From Bacillus timonensis (GTDB lineage: Bacteria; Bacillota; Bacilli; Bacillales; Bacillaceae_L): a stretch of DNA of 64,000 nt. The notes beneath the pieces were generated by a model that ran no database searches, was not told the origin of the DNA, and saw only the letters and a program-made list of their open reading frames with translations. The translations under genes were made by a program, and so were the position numbers. The stretch is taken from positions 124,001 to 188,000 of the forward strand of contig NZ_SLUB01000003.1 in the NCBI RefSeq assembly GCF_004799755.1, given 5' to 3'. Positions 1 to 9,422 of the stretch are shown here, one piece after another; positions within the stretch are counted from its first letter, which is position 1, and each line of letters begins with the position of its first letter.

Positions 1-2
1 AC

Positions 3-686
3 GTTATTCCTCAAAAAAGAATTTACATAAATGGCAAAGAAATAGTGATAACAGCTACTATTAAGCAAAATCACAAATTAGCTAGTCCTGAAAGTATTGT
101 CCAAGACCATGATGAAATTTCGTTTTATTTTCCTGAAACGATTGAAGAAATGATCGAGACAAGAAGCATTCCATTCCATGATGAGTTAATAAATGAGTTT
201 ACGATTTCATTAAACGAGGAAAACATACAGGTAGAACAATTTTCTAATAAATTAACAAAAAACGGAGTAAAGTTCCCCATACACTCACCATTTATGGATG
301 AGGATTCCTTTGAAATAGAACCGGGGACAACCCCAACCTTACGTTTATTTGCAGAAATACAAAAAATTCAATTGGACTATACAATTGAAGTATTCTTTCA
401 AGAGAAAATGATATCCTTGAAAAAGCCGTTACATGAATTTTATCGTAATGGAAAAATTCTTCATGAAGATGAGATTCTTAAACACAGTGATCAACTCCAA
501 ATGAGAACAAAAGAAGTGGAACCTTTTATTTTTCAGGATCTATTTCGCTTCGTCGATATCCAATTACCTACAGGTTCAATTGGGAGGTTTAAGCTATTAA
601 AAAATGGAGAAGAATGCACATTTTATGATGTCCTGTCACCAGGGGATCATTTAGATATTGTTTGGTCAGAAAAGTCCATTTCATAA
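3..686 (+). CDS. C-terminal part of an FtsA/PilM-like protein (5' end outside window)
   Basis: The frame is open from the first bases of the window, so the real start lies upstream and only about 227 C-terminal residues are visible. No ATPase motif is present in this part. What is visible is a series of short beta-rich units around an 'NG' turn (YINGKE near the start, FYRNGKIL, LLKNGEECTF, ending GDHLDIVW), plus a segment FIFQDLFRFVDIQL. From memory this resembles the tail of the large FtsA/PilM-like proteins of Bacillus species, but the diagnostic N-terminal actin-like domain is not in the window. It is followed directly by a terminator. The name is therefore tentative. Confidence 0.45.
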   Translation, partial: VIPQKRIYINGKEIVITATIKQNHKLASPESIVQDHDEISFYFPETIEEMIETRSIPFHDELINEFTISLNEENIQVEQFSNKLTKNGVKFPIHSPFMDEDSFEIEPGTTPTLRLFAEIQKIQLDYTIEVFFQEKMISLKKPLHEFYRNGKILHEDEILKHSDQLQMRTKEVEPFIFQDLFRFVDIQLPTGSIGRFKLLKNGEECTFYDVLSPGDHLDIVWSEKSIS

Positions 687-695
687 AAATAGAAA

Positions 696-729
696 AGTCC
701 ATGGCTATGTGAGCCATGGACTCTTTTTT
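696..729. terminator. Bidirectional rho-independent terminator
   Basis: An 11-bp perfect stem (AGTCCATGGCT / AGCCATGGACT, loop ATGTG) is followed by a T-run on the plus strand and flanked by A-rich sequence. It separates the convergent FtsA-like gene and ytxJ. Confidence 0.85.
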
Positions 730-1054
730 ATTCGCCTGCTGCGACTAGTGATTGTTTTGTAATACTTCGATGTGAGGCATTCCATTTTACCTTTCCATCA
801 TCAAATAGAAGTGCCTGTGGTGATTCATGTTTAATTTCAAAGTGTTCCGCAATGTAAGTAGAGAGTTCTCTAGCTTCTTGAACATAAAGATAATATGTGG
901 GTACATCCTCATGCTCTGCAACAAATTGCTCATACTCATCAAACGCGGCTTTGCTTATGGGACATGTTAAACTGTGCTTGATTAAAATAAATGTATTTTC
1001 TTTTTCAAGAACTTGGTTGAATTCCTCAATAGTCTCAATCTTTGTTTTCCCCAT
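728..1054 (-). CDS. ytxJ: Monothiol bacilliredoxin BrxC (YtxJ)
   Basis: 108 residues, the same length as B. subtilis YtxJ. It has a thioredoxin-like fold with the single-cysteine motif TCPIS near residue 30. BrxC-type proteins act in the cytosol to remove bacillithiol from S-bacillithiolated proteins. The start at 1054 is preceded by AGGAGA about nine bases upstream; in-frame upstream starts lie inside ytxH and lack a site. It is the last gene of the ytxG-ytxH-ytxJ operon, 13 bases after ytxH stops, and so is probably induced with the general stress response. The family and operon match is clear; the enzymatic role is by homology. Confidence 0.9.
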   Translation of the reverse strand: MGKTKIETIEEFNQVLEKENTFILIKHSLTCPISKAAFDEYEQFVAEHEDVPTYYLYVQEARELSTYIAEHFEIKHESPQALLFDDGKVKWNASHRSITKQSLVAAGE

Positions 1055-1067
1055 CTTTCCATCTCTC

Positions 1068-1466
1068 CTACTCATTTGTTTGTGTATTCTTCTCGGCTTC
1101 TGTGAGGGCTTGCTGTGCTTCAGCAAGCTTTTCTTGGAATAATTCTTCATTTTTAGGATGATCCCCAACATGATTCAAATCTTCTGAAGTTGAAGTTGTA
1201 CTTGTAGCTAAAGCAACTTCTGGTTCCTCGCTGTGTTGACCAGTAGGAGCTTTAAAATCTTTTACTTTTGTTAAAATTTGATTAGACTGTTCGGAAATGG
1301 TTTTAGAAAGTGAATTTGTTTTTTCCTTTACAACAGAGGCTTGGTCATTAATCTGTTTGCGTAAATCCTGTCCTGTTTTTGGTGCTAGAAATAGTGCTGT
1401 TGCAGCTCCAACTGCTGCACCTACAATTGTTCCAAGAATAAAGGTTGAACCACTATTTTTTCCCAT
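1068..1466 (-). CDS. ytxH: YtxH general stress protein
   Basis: 132 residues. The N-terminus holds a glycine/alanine-rich hydrophobic segment (about residues 8-27, FILGTIVGAAVGAATALFLA) followed by the APKTGQDLR signature of the YtxH family. The rest is a charged, probably coiled-coil tail rich in Ser, Thr, Glu and Gln. It is likely anchored in the membrane with the tail in the cytoplasm. The family is stress-induced in Bacillus but its molecular function is unknown. An AAAGGGG ribosome binding site precedes the ATG. It sits between ytxG and ytxJ in an operon. Confidence 0.9.
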   Translation of the reverse strand: MGKNSGSTFILGTIVGAAVGAATALFLAPKTGQDLRKQINDQASVVKEKTNSLSKTISEQSNQILTKVKDFKAPTGQHSEEPEVALATSTTSTSEDLNHVGDHPKNEELFQEKLAEAQQALTEAEKNTQTNE

Positions 1467-1481
1467 TGGAATCCCCTTTCT

Positions 1482-1919
1482 TTAATTCGAAAAATGTTTA
1501 TCATGCTTTTGTTTCTTATCTTTCCATTTATCCCACATCTCTATAACAGCATTCCCAACTTGAACAACTTGTGAGATTTTGGTTTTGTTTTTATCCAGCT
1601 GTACAGCAACCTCTTCTGTCACATTTCCTACTGATTGATTAAAGCGTTGCAATGAAGTTCCGACATCCTTAACAGCATCTACAACTGTATTCAGGCTTTC
1701 AGACTTCTGCTGAATATCTTCTGCAAGCTTATTTGTTTTATGCAACAGTGCCGTCGTTTCACTTGTGACACCTTCCATTTGTTTTTCTAACCCAGATAAA
1801 GTTCCCGCCACATTATCCAATGTGTTTTGAAGTGAACTCAGTGTTCTAGAGAGATAAACAACTAATATTGAAAAGGCCACTGCAATTACTGCAACACTTA
1901 TGTAAACGATCAGAATCAT
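1482..1919 (-). CDS. ytxG: YtxG, DUF948 membrane-anchored coiled-coil protein
   Basis: 145 residues with an N-terminal transmembrane helix (about residues 2-22) followed by a long heptad-rich helix containing many Gln, Asn and Thr residues. This is the DUF948 pattern, resembling the helical arm of a chemoreceptor without signalling motifs. The ribosome binding site AGGAGG is eight to nine bases before the ATG. It is the first gene of ytxGHJ, behind a sigma-B-like promoter. In B. subtilis the operon is under sigma-B and sigma-H control. Biochemical function is unknown. Confidence 0.9.
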   Translation of the reverse strand: MILIVYISVAVIAVAFSILVVYLSRTLSSLQNTLDNVAGTLSGLEKQMEGVTSETTALLHKTNKLAEDIQQKSESLNTVVDAVKDVGTSLQRFNQSVGNVTEEVAVQLDKNKTKISQVVQVGNAVIEMWDKWKDKKQKHDKHFSN

Positions 1920-1970
1920 CTTGGTGCACCTCCTATATCTTTCTTACCCATCTTTCCGATAATTAATCAT

Positions 1971-1995
1971 ATACCCCTAATGTTAAAGTTTCGAC
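1971..1995 (-). promoter_or_regulatory. Sigma-B-type promoter for ytxGHJ
   Basis: On the minus strand, GTCGAA (4/6 to the GTTTAA consensus), a 13-base spacer and GGGTAT (a perfect -10) lie about 50 bases before ytxG. This fits the sigma-B dependence known for the B. subtilis operon. A sigma-H promoter may overlap, but I could not pin one down. Confidence 0.55.
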
Positions 1996-2096
1996 ATTTC
2001 CTTTTAAAATCCTTCACGGAATTTTAGTAAACAATTTTCTTCTATTAGGTTACAATAAGATTATACATAAGCAATTAGGATATGGAGGCAATAAAC

Positions 2097-3212
2097 ATGA
2101 AGGATCCACGTATTGAAACACTCGCTCGAAATTTAATTAATTACTCTGTCCGCCTCAAAGAAGGTGAAAAAGTACTAATTGAAAACTTTGGCTTACAGCG
2201 TGAACTTGTGATCGCGTTAATTGATGAAGCATATAAAGCAGGTGGGTATCCATTTGTATCATTAAAGGACCATCAAGTTGACCGTGCGCTATTACTTGGA
2301 GCACAGGAAAAGCAATTTGAGATGAAAGCAGATTTTGAAGCAAAAGTGATGAGTAAGATGGATGCCTATATCGGCTTACGTTCTGGAGATAACATTAATG
2401 AACTAGCAGATGTTCCGGATGATAAAATGAAAATTGAAGGAAATACAGTCGGTAAAAAGGTGCATCGTGAAATTCGTGTACCAAAGACAAAATGGGTCGT
2501 TCTTCGTTACCCAAATTCCTCAATGGCGCAACTTGCAAAAATGAGCACCGAGGCATTTGAAGATTTTTATTTTAATGTTTGTAACCTAGACTATGGAAAA
2601 ATGAGCCATGCAATGGATGCCCTTGTGGAACTTATGGACAAGACAGATAAGGTTCGCCTTACTGGACCAGGTACTGACCTTACTTTCTCTATTAAAGGTA
2701 TCAAAGCTATCAAATGTGCTGGCGAAATGAACATTCCTGATGGTGAGGTATATACGGCACCTGTCCGTGATTCAATCAATGGTACCCTAACCTATAATAC
2801 GCCATCACCTTATCAAGGCTTTACGTTTGAAAATGTTTCTCTAACCTTCAAGGATGGAAAAATTGTTGAAGCAACAGCGAACGATACAGAGCGTATCAAT
2901 AAAATTCTTGACACAGATGAAGGGGCACGTTATATCGGTGAGTTTGCAATCGGAGTAAATCCATATATCCAACATCCAATGCAGGACATTCTATTTGATG
3001 AAAAGATCGATGGCAGCTTCCACTTCACACCTGGTCAAGCCTACGATGATGCCTACAACGGCAATAACTCAAATATCCACTGGGATATGGTTAATATCCA
3101 ACGACCTGAATATGGCGGTGGGGAAATCTATTTTGATGATGTACTCATTCGAAAAGATGGCCGTTTCGTCATCCCAGAGCTTGAACCATTAAATCCAGAA
3201 AATCTAAAATAA
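2097..3212 (+). CDS. ampS: Aminopeptidase, M29 (AmpS/PepS) family
   Basis: 371 residues. M29 metallo-aminopeptidases are cytosolic two-metal enzymes that release N-terminal residues from peptides. The C-terminal half carries the family landmarks: a Glu in GARYIGEFAIG, then HFTPGQAYDDAYNG and NNSNIHWDM, which supply the His, Tyr, His and Asp ligands. The ATG at 2097 is chosen because GGAGG lies nine bases before it, whereas the earlier ATG at 2082 overlaps that same site. It is shorter than the roughly 410-residue AmpS of B. subtilis, so it may be a separate subgroup of the family. It is monocistronic and ends in a terminator shared with murC. Confidence 0.85.
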   Translation: MKDPRIETLARNLINYSVRLKEGEKVLIENFGLQRELVIALIDEAYKAGGYPFVSLKDHQVDRALLLGAQEKQFEMKADFEAKVMSKMDAYIGLRSGDNINELADVPDDKMKIEGNTVGKKVHREIRVPKTKWVVLRYPNSSMAQLAKMSTEAFEDFYFNVCNLDYGKMSHAMDALVELMDKTDKVRLTGPGTDLTFSIKGIKAIKCAGEMNIPDGEVYTAPVRDSINGTLTYNTPSPYQGFTFENVSLTFKDGKIVEATANDTERINKILDTDEGARYIGEFAIGVNPYIQHPMQDILFDEKIDGSFHFTPGQAYDDAYNGNNSNIHWDMVNIQRPEYGGGEIYFDDVLIRKDGRFVIPELEPLNPENLK

Positions 3213-3221
3213 TTAAAAAAA

Positions 3222-3256
3222 GACCTTTGCGAAATTAAATCGCAAAGATCTTTTTT
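3222..3256. terminator. Bidirectional terminator between ampS and murC
   Basis: An 11-bp stem (GACCTTTGCGA / TCGCAAAGATC, one G-T pair) has A-rich sequence on the left and TTTTTT on the right, so it can serve both convergent genes. Confidence 0.85.
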
Positions 3257-3258
3257 GT

Positions 3259-4557
3259 TTAAACAGAAGCCTTTTCGTACGCGTCTTGAAATTTTTGAAT
3301 ATCTCCTGCTCCCATAAAAATCAACACACTGTTCTCGTGTTTTTTAAGTATTGAAGTATTATCCTCTTTCATTAATTCAGCTCCAGGAATTTTACCTTGT
3401 AGGTCAACGATTGAAAGTTCACCTTTATTCTCGCGGGCTGATCCAAAAATATCACAAAGATATACTTGATCCGCTTTTTCCAAACTTGTCGCAAAGTCAT
3501 CTAAAAACGTTTGTGTTCTTGTAAACGTATGTGGTTGAAAAATCGCGATTATTTCACGGTCAGGGTATTTTTGCCGTGCTGCCTCAATAGTGGCATTGAT
3601 TTCTGTTGGATGATGTGCGTAGTCATCAATTAAGATTTGATCTCCCACTCGCTTTTCGGAAAATCTTCTCTTCACACCTTGGAAGCTTAATAAACGCTCT
3701 TGAATAATGGACACATCAATATTCTCATAATGGCAGAGTGTAATTACACCTAAAGCATTTAATACATTATGATCTCCATATCCATGGATTGAAAAAGTAG
3801 CAAAGAATGTATTACGTACAAACACATCAAAGGTCGTACCTTCCGTGCTCTTTTTAATATTACGTGCCTGAAAATCATTTTCTTCACCAAATCCATAGAA
3901 AACAACCGGAACCTTTGCTTGGATGCTTTGAAGGTACTCATCATCTCCACATGCAATAATTCCCTTTTTCACCTGAAGTGCCATTTCTTGAAAGGCATTA
4001 AATACGTCATCAACATTTGCGAAATAATCTGGATGATCAAAATCGATATTTGTCATAATCGCATAGTCAGGATGATAACTTAAGAAATGTCGTCTGTATT
4101 CACATGCTTCAAACACAAAGTTTTTATTATTCTCGGATCCAACCCCAGTTCCATCACCAATTAAATAAGAAGTTGGCTCTGCACCCTGCAAAACATGCGC
4201 AAGTAAGCCTGTCGTAGAAGTTTTTCCATGGGATCCTGTTACAGCAACGCTCGTATATTGTTTCATAAACTCACCTAAGAAACGGTGGTATCGAATAACA
4301 GGTAACTCCATTTCAATTGCTTTTGCTATTTCTTCATGTGTATCAGGATAGGCATTCCCGGCAATAATCGTCAGACCTTCATGAATATTGTCCTGATTAA
4401 AGGGCAATATTTTTATTCCTCGTGCCTCTAAGGGCTTTTGTGTGAAATAAAATTTTTCATGGTCAGACCCTTGAACTTCATAATTCATGTCATGAAGTAT
4501 CTGTGCCAATGAACTCATGCCAGTACCTTTGATTCCAACGAAGTGGTAAACTGTCAT
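3259..4557 (-). CDS. murC: UDP-N-acetylmuramate--L-alanine ligase
   Basis: 432 residues. MurC joins L-alanine to UDP-MurNAc with ATP, the first peptide-forming step of cytosolic peptidoglycan precursor synthesis. The N-terminus [15 protein letters not shown] is the UDP-binding glycine-rich loop. [10 protein letters not shown] near residue 107 is the Mur-ligase P-loop, and [10 protein letters not shown] is a conserved central motif. The start at 4557 has GGAGG eight bases upstream; a longer ORF start six codons earlier has none. In B. subtilis it also neighbours sftA (ytpS). Here sftA lies upstream in the same direction, but a 330-base gap with its own promoter-like sequence suggests separate transcription. 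Confidence 0.97.
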   Translation of the reverse strand: MTVYHFVGIKGTGMSSLAQILHDMNYEVQGSDHEKFYFTQKPLEARGIKILPFNQDNIHEGLTIIAGNAYPDTHEEIAKAIEMELPVIRYHRFLGEFMKQYTSVAVTGSHGKTSTTGLLAHVLQGAEPTSYLIGDGTGVGSENNKNFVFEACEYRRHFLSYHPDYAIMTNIDFDHPDYFANVDDVFNAFQEMALQVKKGIIACGDDEYLQSIQAKVPVVFYGFGEENDFQARNIKKSTEGTTFDVFVRNTFFATFSIHGYGDHNVLNALGVITLCHYENIDVSIIQERLLSFQGVKRRFSEKRVGDQILIDDYAHHPTEINATIEAARQKYPDREIIAIFQPHTFTRTQTFLDDFATSLEKADQVYLCDIFGSARENKGELSIVDLQGKIPGAELMKEDNTSILKKHENSVLIFMGAGDIQKFQDAYEKASV

Positions 4558-4890
4558 ATAAAGAACCTCCAACAATGTCTATCTGTAAGACAGTATATGA
4601 AATTCATCTAGTTTTGATAATTGTACCCATGATTTTGAGATCGGTGCTAATGAATTTTATGTAATATACAATCATCTCACATTTTTTCATTATAGCACTA
4701 ATCAATGGTTAAGACCATTACGAAAAAATGACTAGAATTTCGTCGAAGATATGTAGTAAGTCCCACATACTAAGAAGCATTATGGGGTGAGTTATCCTTA
4801 TTATGAACGTTGGGGCATAGAAATAACCTTTGGCTATGTAGTTTTAGGGCTTTTTTAACTAAAAAAACTTAAGACCGATAACAAACGTTA
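4558..4890. other. Intergenic region murC-sftA
   Basis: 333 bases without a gene. On the minus strand there is a TATAAT (4689-4694) with a weak -35 (TGGTCT) 17 bases upstream. That -35 lies inside the inverted repeat AATGGTcttaACCATT (4704-4719), a possible murC promoter with an operator-like palindrome. A 6-bp stem GATAAC/GTTATC directly after the sftA stop, followed about ten bases later by a T-run, is a weak terminator candidate. The middle part (about 4740-4860) shows nothing I recognise. Confidence 0.4.
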
Positions 4891-7440
4891 TCAGCCTTCA
4901 TAAATCTCCGCTAGTTCTTCTTCCGTTATTAAAACTTCACGCGGTTTACTGCCACGGGACTCAGAGATAATTCCCTGATCCTCCATCATATCAATGAGGC
5001 GAGCTGCACGATTATAGCCTATTCTAAATCGTCGTTGTACACTAGATGTAGAAGCTCCCCCATGTTCTAACACAAACTCACAAGCTTCTAAAAATAACTC
5101 ATCCTCTTCATTTGAAATGGAAGCCTTCTTTAAAAGCTCGTCTTGCTCAAACATGTAGCTTGGTTTCATTTCGGCTTTTACGAAATCAACAACGGCTTCA
5201 ATTTCATCATCGGAAACAAAATTCCCTTGAACACGAAATGGCTTTGATGAACCATTCTCAAGGAATAGCATATCCCCTTTACCAAGTAGCTTTTCTGCCC
5301 CACTTGAATCGATGATTGTTCTAGAATCTACCTGTGAAGATACTGAAAATGCGATACGTGTTGGAATATTTGCTTTTATTAGTCCAGTGATGACATCAAC
5401 AGATGGTCGTTGCGTCGCAAGAATCAAATGAATTCCGCACGCTCTTGCTTTCTGGGCAATACGGCAGATGTAATCCTCCACGTCTCCTGGAGCAACCATC
5501 ATCAAATCTGCTAACTCATCAATGATAATGACGAGATATGGAAGCTTACCACTTTTTTCATCATATTTCTTCACCATTTCATTATATCGTCCAATATCAC
5601 GAACACCAGTATGGGCAAATAATTCATATCTTCTTTCCATTTCCTCTACAGCCCATTTAAGAGAAGCCGTTGCGGCCTTCACATCCGTAATAACAGGACT
5701 TACAAGATGTGGAATATGATTATATGGCGCAAGTTCCACCACTTTTGGATCAATCAAGAGTAACTTCACTTCATCTGGAGAAGCCTTATAAAGTAAACTT
5801 ACAAGCATTGCATTGATACAAACACTTTTACCAGAACCAGTCGCACCGGCGATTAATCCATGTGGCATTTTTTGCAAATCTGTCACAATCGGCTTACCCG
5901 AAATGTCGAGACCCATTGCCACGGTTAATGGAGATGGATTCGATGTGAATTCCGAGCTTTGAATAATTTCTTTTAAAAGGACAGGCTTGCTTTTTTTATT
6001 CGGCACTTCAATACCAATTGTATTTTTCCCTGGAATTGGTGCTTCAATTCGAATATCCTTTGCCGCCAAACTTAATTTAATATCATCTGATAGATTTGTA
6101 ATTTTATTTACTTTTACTCCAGGTTCAGGATGCACTTCAAAACGAGTAACAGCCGGACCCTGTGTTACATTCACTACTTTTGCACCCACTTTGAAATTTC
6201 GTAGAGTTTGATCTAGAATATTTCTCTGTTCCAAAAGCCACTGACTGTCATCGTGCTGCTCAGCAGGTGGTGCATTTAAAAAAGATAGCCCCGGAAACGA
6301 GTAGCTTGAGAGCGGCTCTTCGTCTTGTGGGTGCATTTCTAATTCTTGCTGTTTTGGTTGTTCCATTTGTATAGATGTTTCCTGCAGGATCGGTTGTTCC
6401 TGTTTTCTATCAGATTCGATAGGTTCTTTAGGTTCTGGCTGACTTACTGGTCTCGTTTCCTTTTGCGACAGTTTCTGTTTGTCCTTTTTAAACATTAAAA
6501 CATTAAAAGGAATATGGGACCTTCTCGGCTCCGAACGAGTCTGTTCTTCCTTCTGTATTTGTTCAGTAGGTGGAACATCCATATCAACTTCAACGGTTTC
6601 CTCGACTGCTTCCGCTTTAGGTTCCGCACTTTCTTCCATATTTTCCATATCTTCAGCAGGTTGCATTGATTCTTCTATCATACTTTCAGTTTCTACCATA
6701 TCTTGTTCTATCAATTTCGACTCAACAGAAACCGCAGGCATTTCCATATAAGAAGTCTGTATTGGTGCTTCTTCACTACTAGCATCTTGGGTTGAAACCT
6801 GTATAGGTGTTTCCTCACTACTAGCATCTTGACTTGGAACCTGAATCGGTGCTTCTTCACTACTAGCATTTAAGGTGGATGGCTCTGTTAAATCTGGTTC
6901 TACCTTAGCATCTTCTTCCCTTATTAATTGATCCGCAAAGCTGGAAACCTTTAGCTGCTTATCTCCATCGGAAACAACTTGAAGTTTAGGCTTGGCTTGC
7001 TCAGTACGCAGAATTGTGGGAGCCACTTCTTCTTGTGCTTCTTTCCATGCCCTAGCAATTGATTCTGTATCCGTGATAGGTGTTGAAGGAAGTTCAAACT
7101 CTATTGCTTCATGAGGCTTTGGCTTACTTAGACCAAATACTGGGGAAGGCGTTTCAGTTGGCCGAAATGGTTGTTTCTCTTTTACCTTCACAACGGGTTT
7201 AGGATTCGTATTCCTTTTTGGATGTGAGGTACTTGTTTGCTGAGTCCGCTTCTTCTGTACCTTTTCTGTGTTTCTGATTTCTTGATCAGGAATGACCGGA
7301 AATCGAAAATTCCCCTTTGGGTATTCGTATGTAACTTTCGCTTCGATATGTTTATTTTGTCGGATTTGAGTCGTATTCATTTCAATTGGATCTTCATCGT
7401 CCGCCTTAAAAAATTGTAGTAATCTTTTTATCCAATTCAC
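4891..7440 (-). CDS. sftA: DNA translocase SftA (FtsK/SpoIIIE family)
   Basis: 849 residues. SftA is a soluble hexameric ATPase that moves chromosome ends out of the closing division septum. There is no N-terminal membrane domain, unlike SpoIIIE. Residues about 1-400 form a Glu/Pro/Gln-rich low-complexity linker containing three copies of a 14-residue repeat (around residues 193-232). The motor follows: Walker [10 protein letters not shown] near residue 535, [11 protein letters not shown], Walker [11 protein letters not shown] near 620. The C-terminal gamma winged helix that reads polar DNA motifs ends the protein. The GTG at 7440 has GGAAGAG eight bases upstream; the GTG at 7449 directly abuts that site. 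Downstream is murC; ytpR, which separates sftA from ytpQ in B. subtilis, is missing. Confidence 0.95.
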   Translation of the reverse strand: MNWIKRLLQFFKADDEDPIEMNTTQIRQNKHIEAKVTYEYPKGNFRFPVIPDQEIRNTEKVQKKRTQQTSTSHPKRNTNPKPVVKVKEKQPFRPTETPSPVFGLSKPKPHEAIEFELPSTPITDTESIARAWKEAQEEVAPTILRTEQAKPKLQVVSDGDKQLKVSSFADQLIREEDAKVEPDLTEPSTLNASSEEAPIQVPSQDASSEETPIQVSTQDASSEEAPIQTSYMEMPAVSVESKLIEQDMVETESMIEESMQPAEDMENMEESAEPKAEAVEETVEVDMDVPPTEQIQKEEQTRSEPRRSHIPFNVLMFKKDKQKLSQKETRPVSQPEPKEPIESDRKQEQPILQETSIQMEQPKQQELEMHPQDEEPLSSYSFPGLSFLNAPPAEQHDDSQWLLEQRNILDQTLRNFKVGAKVVNVTQGPAVTRFEVHPEPGVKVNKITNLSDDIKLSLAAKDIRIEAPIPGKNTIGIEVPNKKSKPVLLKEIIQSSEFTSNPSPLTVAMGLDISGKPIVTDLQKMPHGLIAGATGSGKSVCINAMLVSLLYKASPDEVKLLLIDPKVVELAPYNHIPHLVSPVITDVKAATASLKWAVEEMERRYELFAHTGVRDIGRYNEMVKKYDEKSGKLPYLVIIIDELADLMMVAPGDVEDYICRIAQKARACGIHLILATQRPSVDVITGLIKANIPTRIAFSVSSQVDSRTIIDSSGAEKLLGKGDMLFLENGSSKPFRVQGNFVSDDEIEAVVDFVKAEMKPSYMFEQDELLKKASISNEEDELFLEACEFVLEHGGASTSSVQRRFRIGYNRAARLIDMMEDQGIISESRGSKPREVLITEEELAEIYEG
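6764..6880 (-). repeat. 42-bp tandem repeat inside sftA
   Basis: Two full 42-base units (6764-6805, 6806-6847) and part of a third encode the 14-residue repeat DASSEE(A/T)PIQV(P/S)(S/T)Q in the SftA linker. Units differ at only a few bases, pointing to recent slippage or duplication. Confidence 0.8.
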
Positions 7441-7481
7441 AACTATCACTCTTCCATTTTAATTCTATTCTATATTGTAAC

Positions 7482-7508
7482 AAAAAAGCCGCTAGTTTTC
7501 CTAGCGAC
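7482..7508 (-). terminator. Terminator downstream of ytpQ
   Basis: An 8-bp stem (GTCGCTAG / CTAGCGGC) with a 5-base loop is followed by TTTTTT on the minus strand. It separates ytpQ from sftA, so sftA probably has its own promoter. Confidence 0.85.
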
Positions 7509-7523
7509 TTTTGATTTAGTAGA

Positions 7524-8342
7524 TTATTTTCTTGGTCGATTTTTTCCAAGGATAAAAATTGGCTCAAGTTCACCATTTTCATATAAAAATGAAAGTGCTG
7601 TAATTGGTACACGTCCACTTGCAAAGAAACTCATGGTCATCTGTGCAAGAATGTCATATCCCGTTTCATTTTGAATATCCACTATTATCAGAACATCCTG
7701 GTGTGGCACAGCCACTGCCATCGTACCTTTCATTTGCTGGCTCATTTTTTGTAAAAACGCATCATTCAAAATACGGCTTGCATCATACCCATCATTTTTA
7801 TTGATAAAATAAAAGGTATTACCTGCAACCTCATCCGTTTTATACGAAACATCCAGTGATCGAAGATTGAACTTTGCAATTTCGCGAATTCGTTCAAATT
7901 TCCAATTTTCTTTTTCAAGTAGTCCCTGATCAATTAAACGATACGTTTTTCCTAAATCAAGTGCATAATATATTCTCGTTTCAGCCGTATGGTCATCATA
8001 CACTAAATCTTCCCCGTCATTTGATTGAGTTGGAAATGAGGTTGAACGAATGACAGGAAAAATATTTTTCTCTTTTCCTTCAAGCTCTAGTTCACTATTC
8101 ATAACCATTAAGGATTCTTCAATATAATAGATGACCTCATCAAGACTTGCTTGCCCCTCTTCTTGGTATTTCGCTACAATCCCTGGAAGGGTAACGGTCG
8201 TTCCTCTTTTCGTCTCCTTATCCTCGATACGTAACGTATCCTTTTTAGGATCAAAAGAGAATTGCCAGTTATGCTTTGCAAGTTTATCCTGAATGATTTT
8301 CTTTAATTTCTTCGAGTCCATTTTACTCTTGTTTGAGTCCAT
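7524..8342 (-). CDS. ytpQ: YtpQ, DUF1444 family protein
   Basis: 272 residues, close to B. subtilis YtpQ in length and in the N-terminal pattern [18 protein letters not shown]. It is a soluble protein without signal peptide or recognisable catalytic motif; the C-terminal half is predicted alpha/beta. Function is unknown. The ATG at 8342 has GAGAGGAG about nine bases upstream. It lies 30 bases after ytpP and is likely co-transcribed with it. In B. subtilis ytpR follows it; here a terminator and then sftA follow. Confidence 0.85.
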   Translation of the reverse strand: MDSNKSKMDSKKLKKIIQDKLAKHNWQFSFDPKKDTLRIEDKETKRGTTVTLPGIVAKYQEEGQASLDEVIYYIEESLMVMNSELELEGKEKNIFPVIRSTSFPTQSNDGEDLVYDDHTAETRIYYALDLGKTYRLIDQGLLEKENWKFERIREIAKFNLRSLDVSYKTDEVAGNTFYFINKNDGYDASRILNDAFLQKMSQQMKGTMAVAVPHQDVLIIVDIQNETGYDILAQMTMSFFASGRVPITALSFLYENGELEPIFILGKNRPRK

Positions 8343-8372
8343 AGAAACATTCTCCTCTCTTTTTTTGTTGTT

Positions 8373-8687
8373 TTAAGAGAGCTCATTGATGAACTGTTCA
8401 ATTTCTTCTTTCGTTTTACGGTCCTTACTAACAAATCGGCCGGTTTCTTTTCCATTCTCATACGCGACAAAGCTAGGAATACCAAACACATTTAAGGTCG
8501 CACATAAATCTATAAACTCATCACGATCTACATAATAAAATGTATAGTCTGGGAATGAACGTTCAATTTCAGGTAAGAATGGATCGATAAAACGGCAATC
8601 TGGACACCAATCTGCTGAAAACATTAAAATGTTTTTTCCGTTCTGGATAATCTCCTGATATTGATCTGTATGTTCAAGTTTCTTCAT
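8373..8687 (-). CDS. ytpP: Thioredoxin-like protein YtpP
   Basis: 104 residues with the thioredoxin fold and active-site motif ADWCPDCRF near residue 30. The spacing and the cis-Pro segment [13 protein letters not shown] match YtpP-type thioredoxins, cytosolic dithiol reductases. The start at 8687 is fixed by GGAGG eight bases upstream; the ORF extends five codons further without a site. It is the first gene of a ytpP-ytpQ pair. Its exact physiological substrate cannot be told from sequence. Confidence 0.9.
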   Translation of the reverse strand: MKKLEHTDQYQEIIQNGKNILMFSADWCPDCRFIDPFLPEIERSFPDYTFYYVDRDEFIDLCATLNVFGIPSFVAYENGKETGRFVSKDRKTKEEIEQFINELS

Positions 8688-8749
8688 GATTATAACCTCC
8701 AAATTCCATATGCACTTATTATCATATATTCTTTGTCTAAAAACAAATA

Positions 8750-8776
8750 AAAGCCCCTACCAAGTAGTGGGGCTTT
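8750..8776 (-). terminator. Terminator of the 8786-9283 lipoprotein gene
   Basis: The stem AAAGCCCC / GGGGCTTT with a loop of about 11 bases sits between the lipoprotein gene and ytpP. On the minus strand it is followed by a short, imperfect T-rich stretch. Confidence 0.7.
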
Positions 8777-8785
8777 AACGTACAT

Positions 8786-9283
8786 TTAATACTTAACCGA
8801 TGAAACAACTTTCATCATCTCTGAAGCACTTTCCGAGATCTCGCTTACCTTTACTTCTGTTGTCATTTTTACGCCGCCTATGCCAACAGTTACAAGGTAA
8901 AACTTGTCCTCGATTTCGTATGCTTTTACATATCCATATCGTTCTTTGTCTGTAAAGGTTTGATCAACTACAAACTTCTCTTTGTCAATTTCCTTATACA
9001 GAGTATCGCTGGTCCGGTCTTCATTTGGATTTACAAATAAAATGAAGGTTTGGTTTCCTTTTTGAAGGATTATGTTATTTTCATCCTTCTTTTCTATTTT
9101 CATAGTAGAAGGTAGATAAAAGGAGACATTCCCATTCTCACTATTTGTTTTTTCAGGTTGGGCGTTAAATGCCGTTTCAACAGTTGATATTGTTTCCTTT
9201 GATTCATCTTCAACTGACGCACAACCTGCCAAAAGTCCTACTATTAATAATAAGGTTAGAAAAAGGACCTTTCCTTGTTTCAT
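8786..9283 (-). CDS. Predicted lipoprotein of unknown function
   Basis: 165 residues. The N-terminus has a positively charged start, a hydrophobic core and the lipobox LLAGC with Cys at about residue 21, so it should be exported and lipid-anchored. After a Ser/Glu-rich spacer comes one compact alpha/beta domain of about 110 residues. This includes SFYLPSTMKIEKKDENNIIL and a C-terminal amphipathic helix SEISESASEMMKVVSSV. I do not recognise the family. It stands alone between a terminator and the DUF84 gene, ending just upstream of ytpP. Confidence 0.8.
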   Translation of the reverse strand: MKQGKVLFLTLLLIVGLLAGCASVEDESKETISTVETAFNAQPEKTNSENGNVSFYLPSTMKIEKKDENNIILQKGNQTFILFVNPNEDRTSDTLYKEIDKEKFVVDQTFTDKERYGYVKAYEIEDKFYLVTVGIGGVKMTTEVKVSEISESASEMMKVVSSVKY

Positions 9284-9422
9284 TTTCTCTCACCCCTTAA
9301 ACAGGTAGACTTATCTCTATTTCTCTATTTTCTATAATAAACCTATTATTTTCTAGGTTGCAAGACTAATCTTTTAATTTTAATCAATATGTAATAAGTA
9401 CCATTTTTCAATTCAAATACTT

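Noticed and set aside
4735-4860. Possible small RNA between sftA and murC
   Set aside because: No convincing promoter-terminator pair encloses this stretch.
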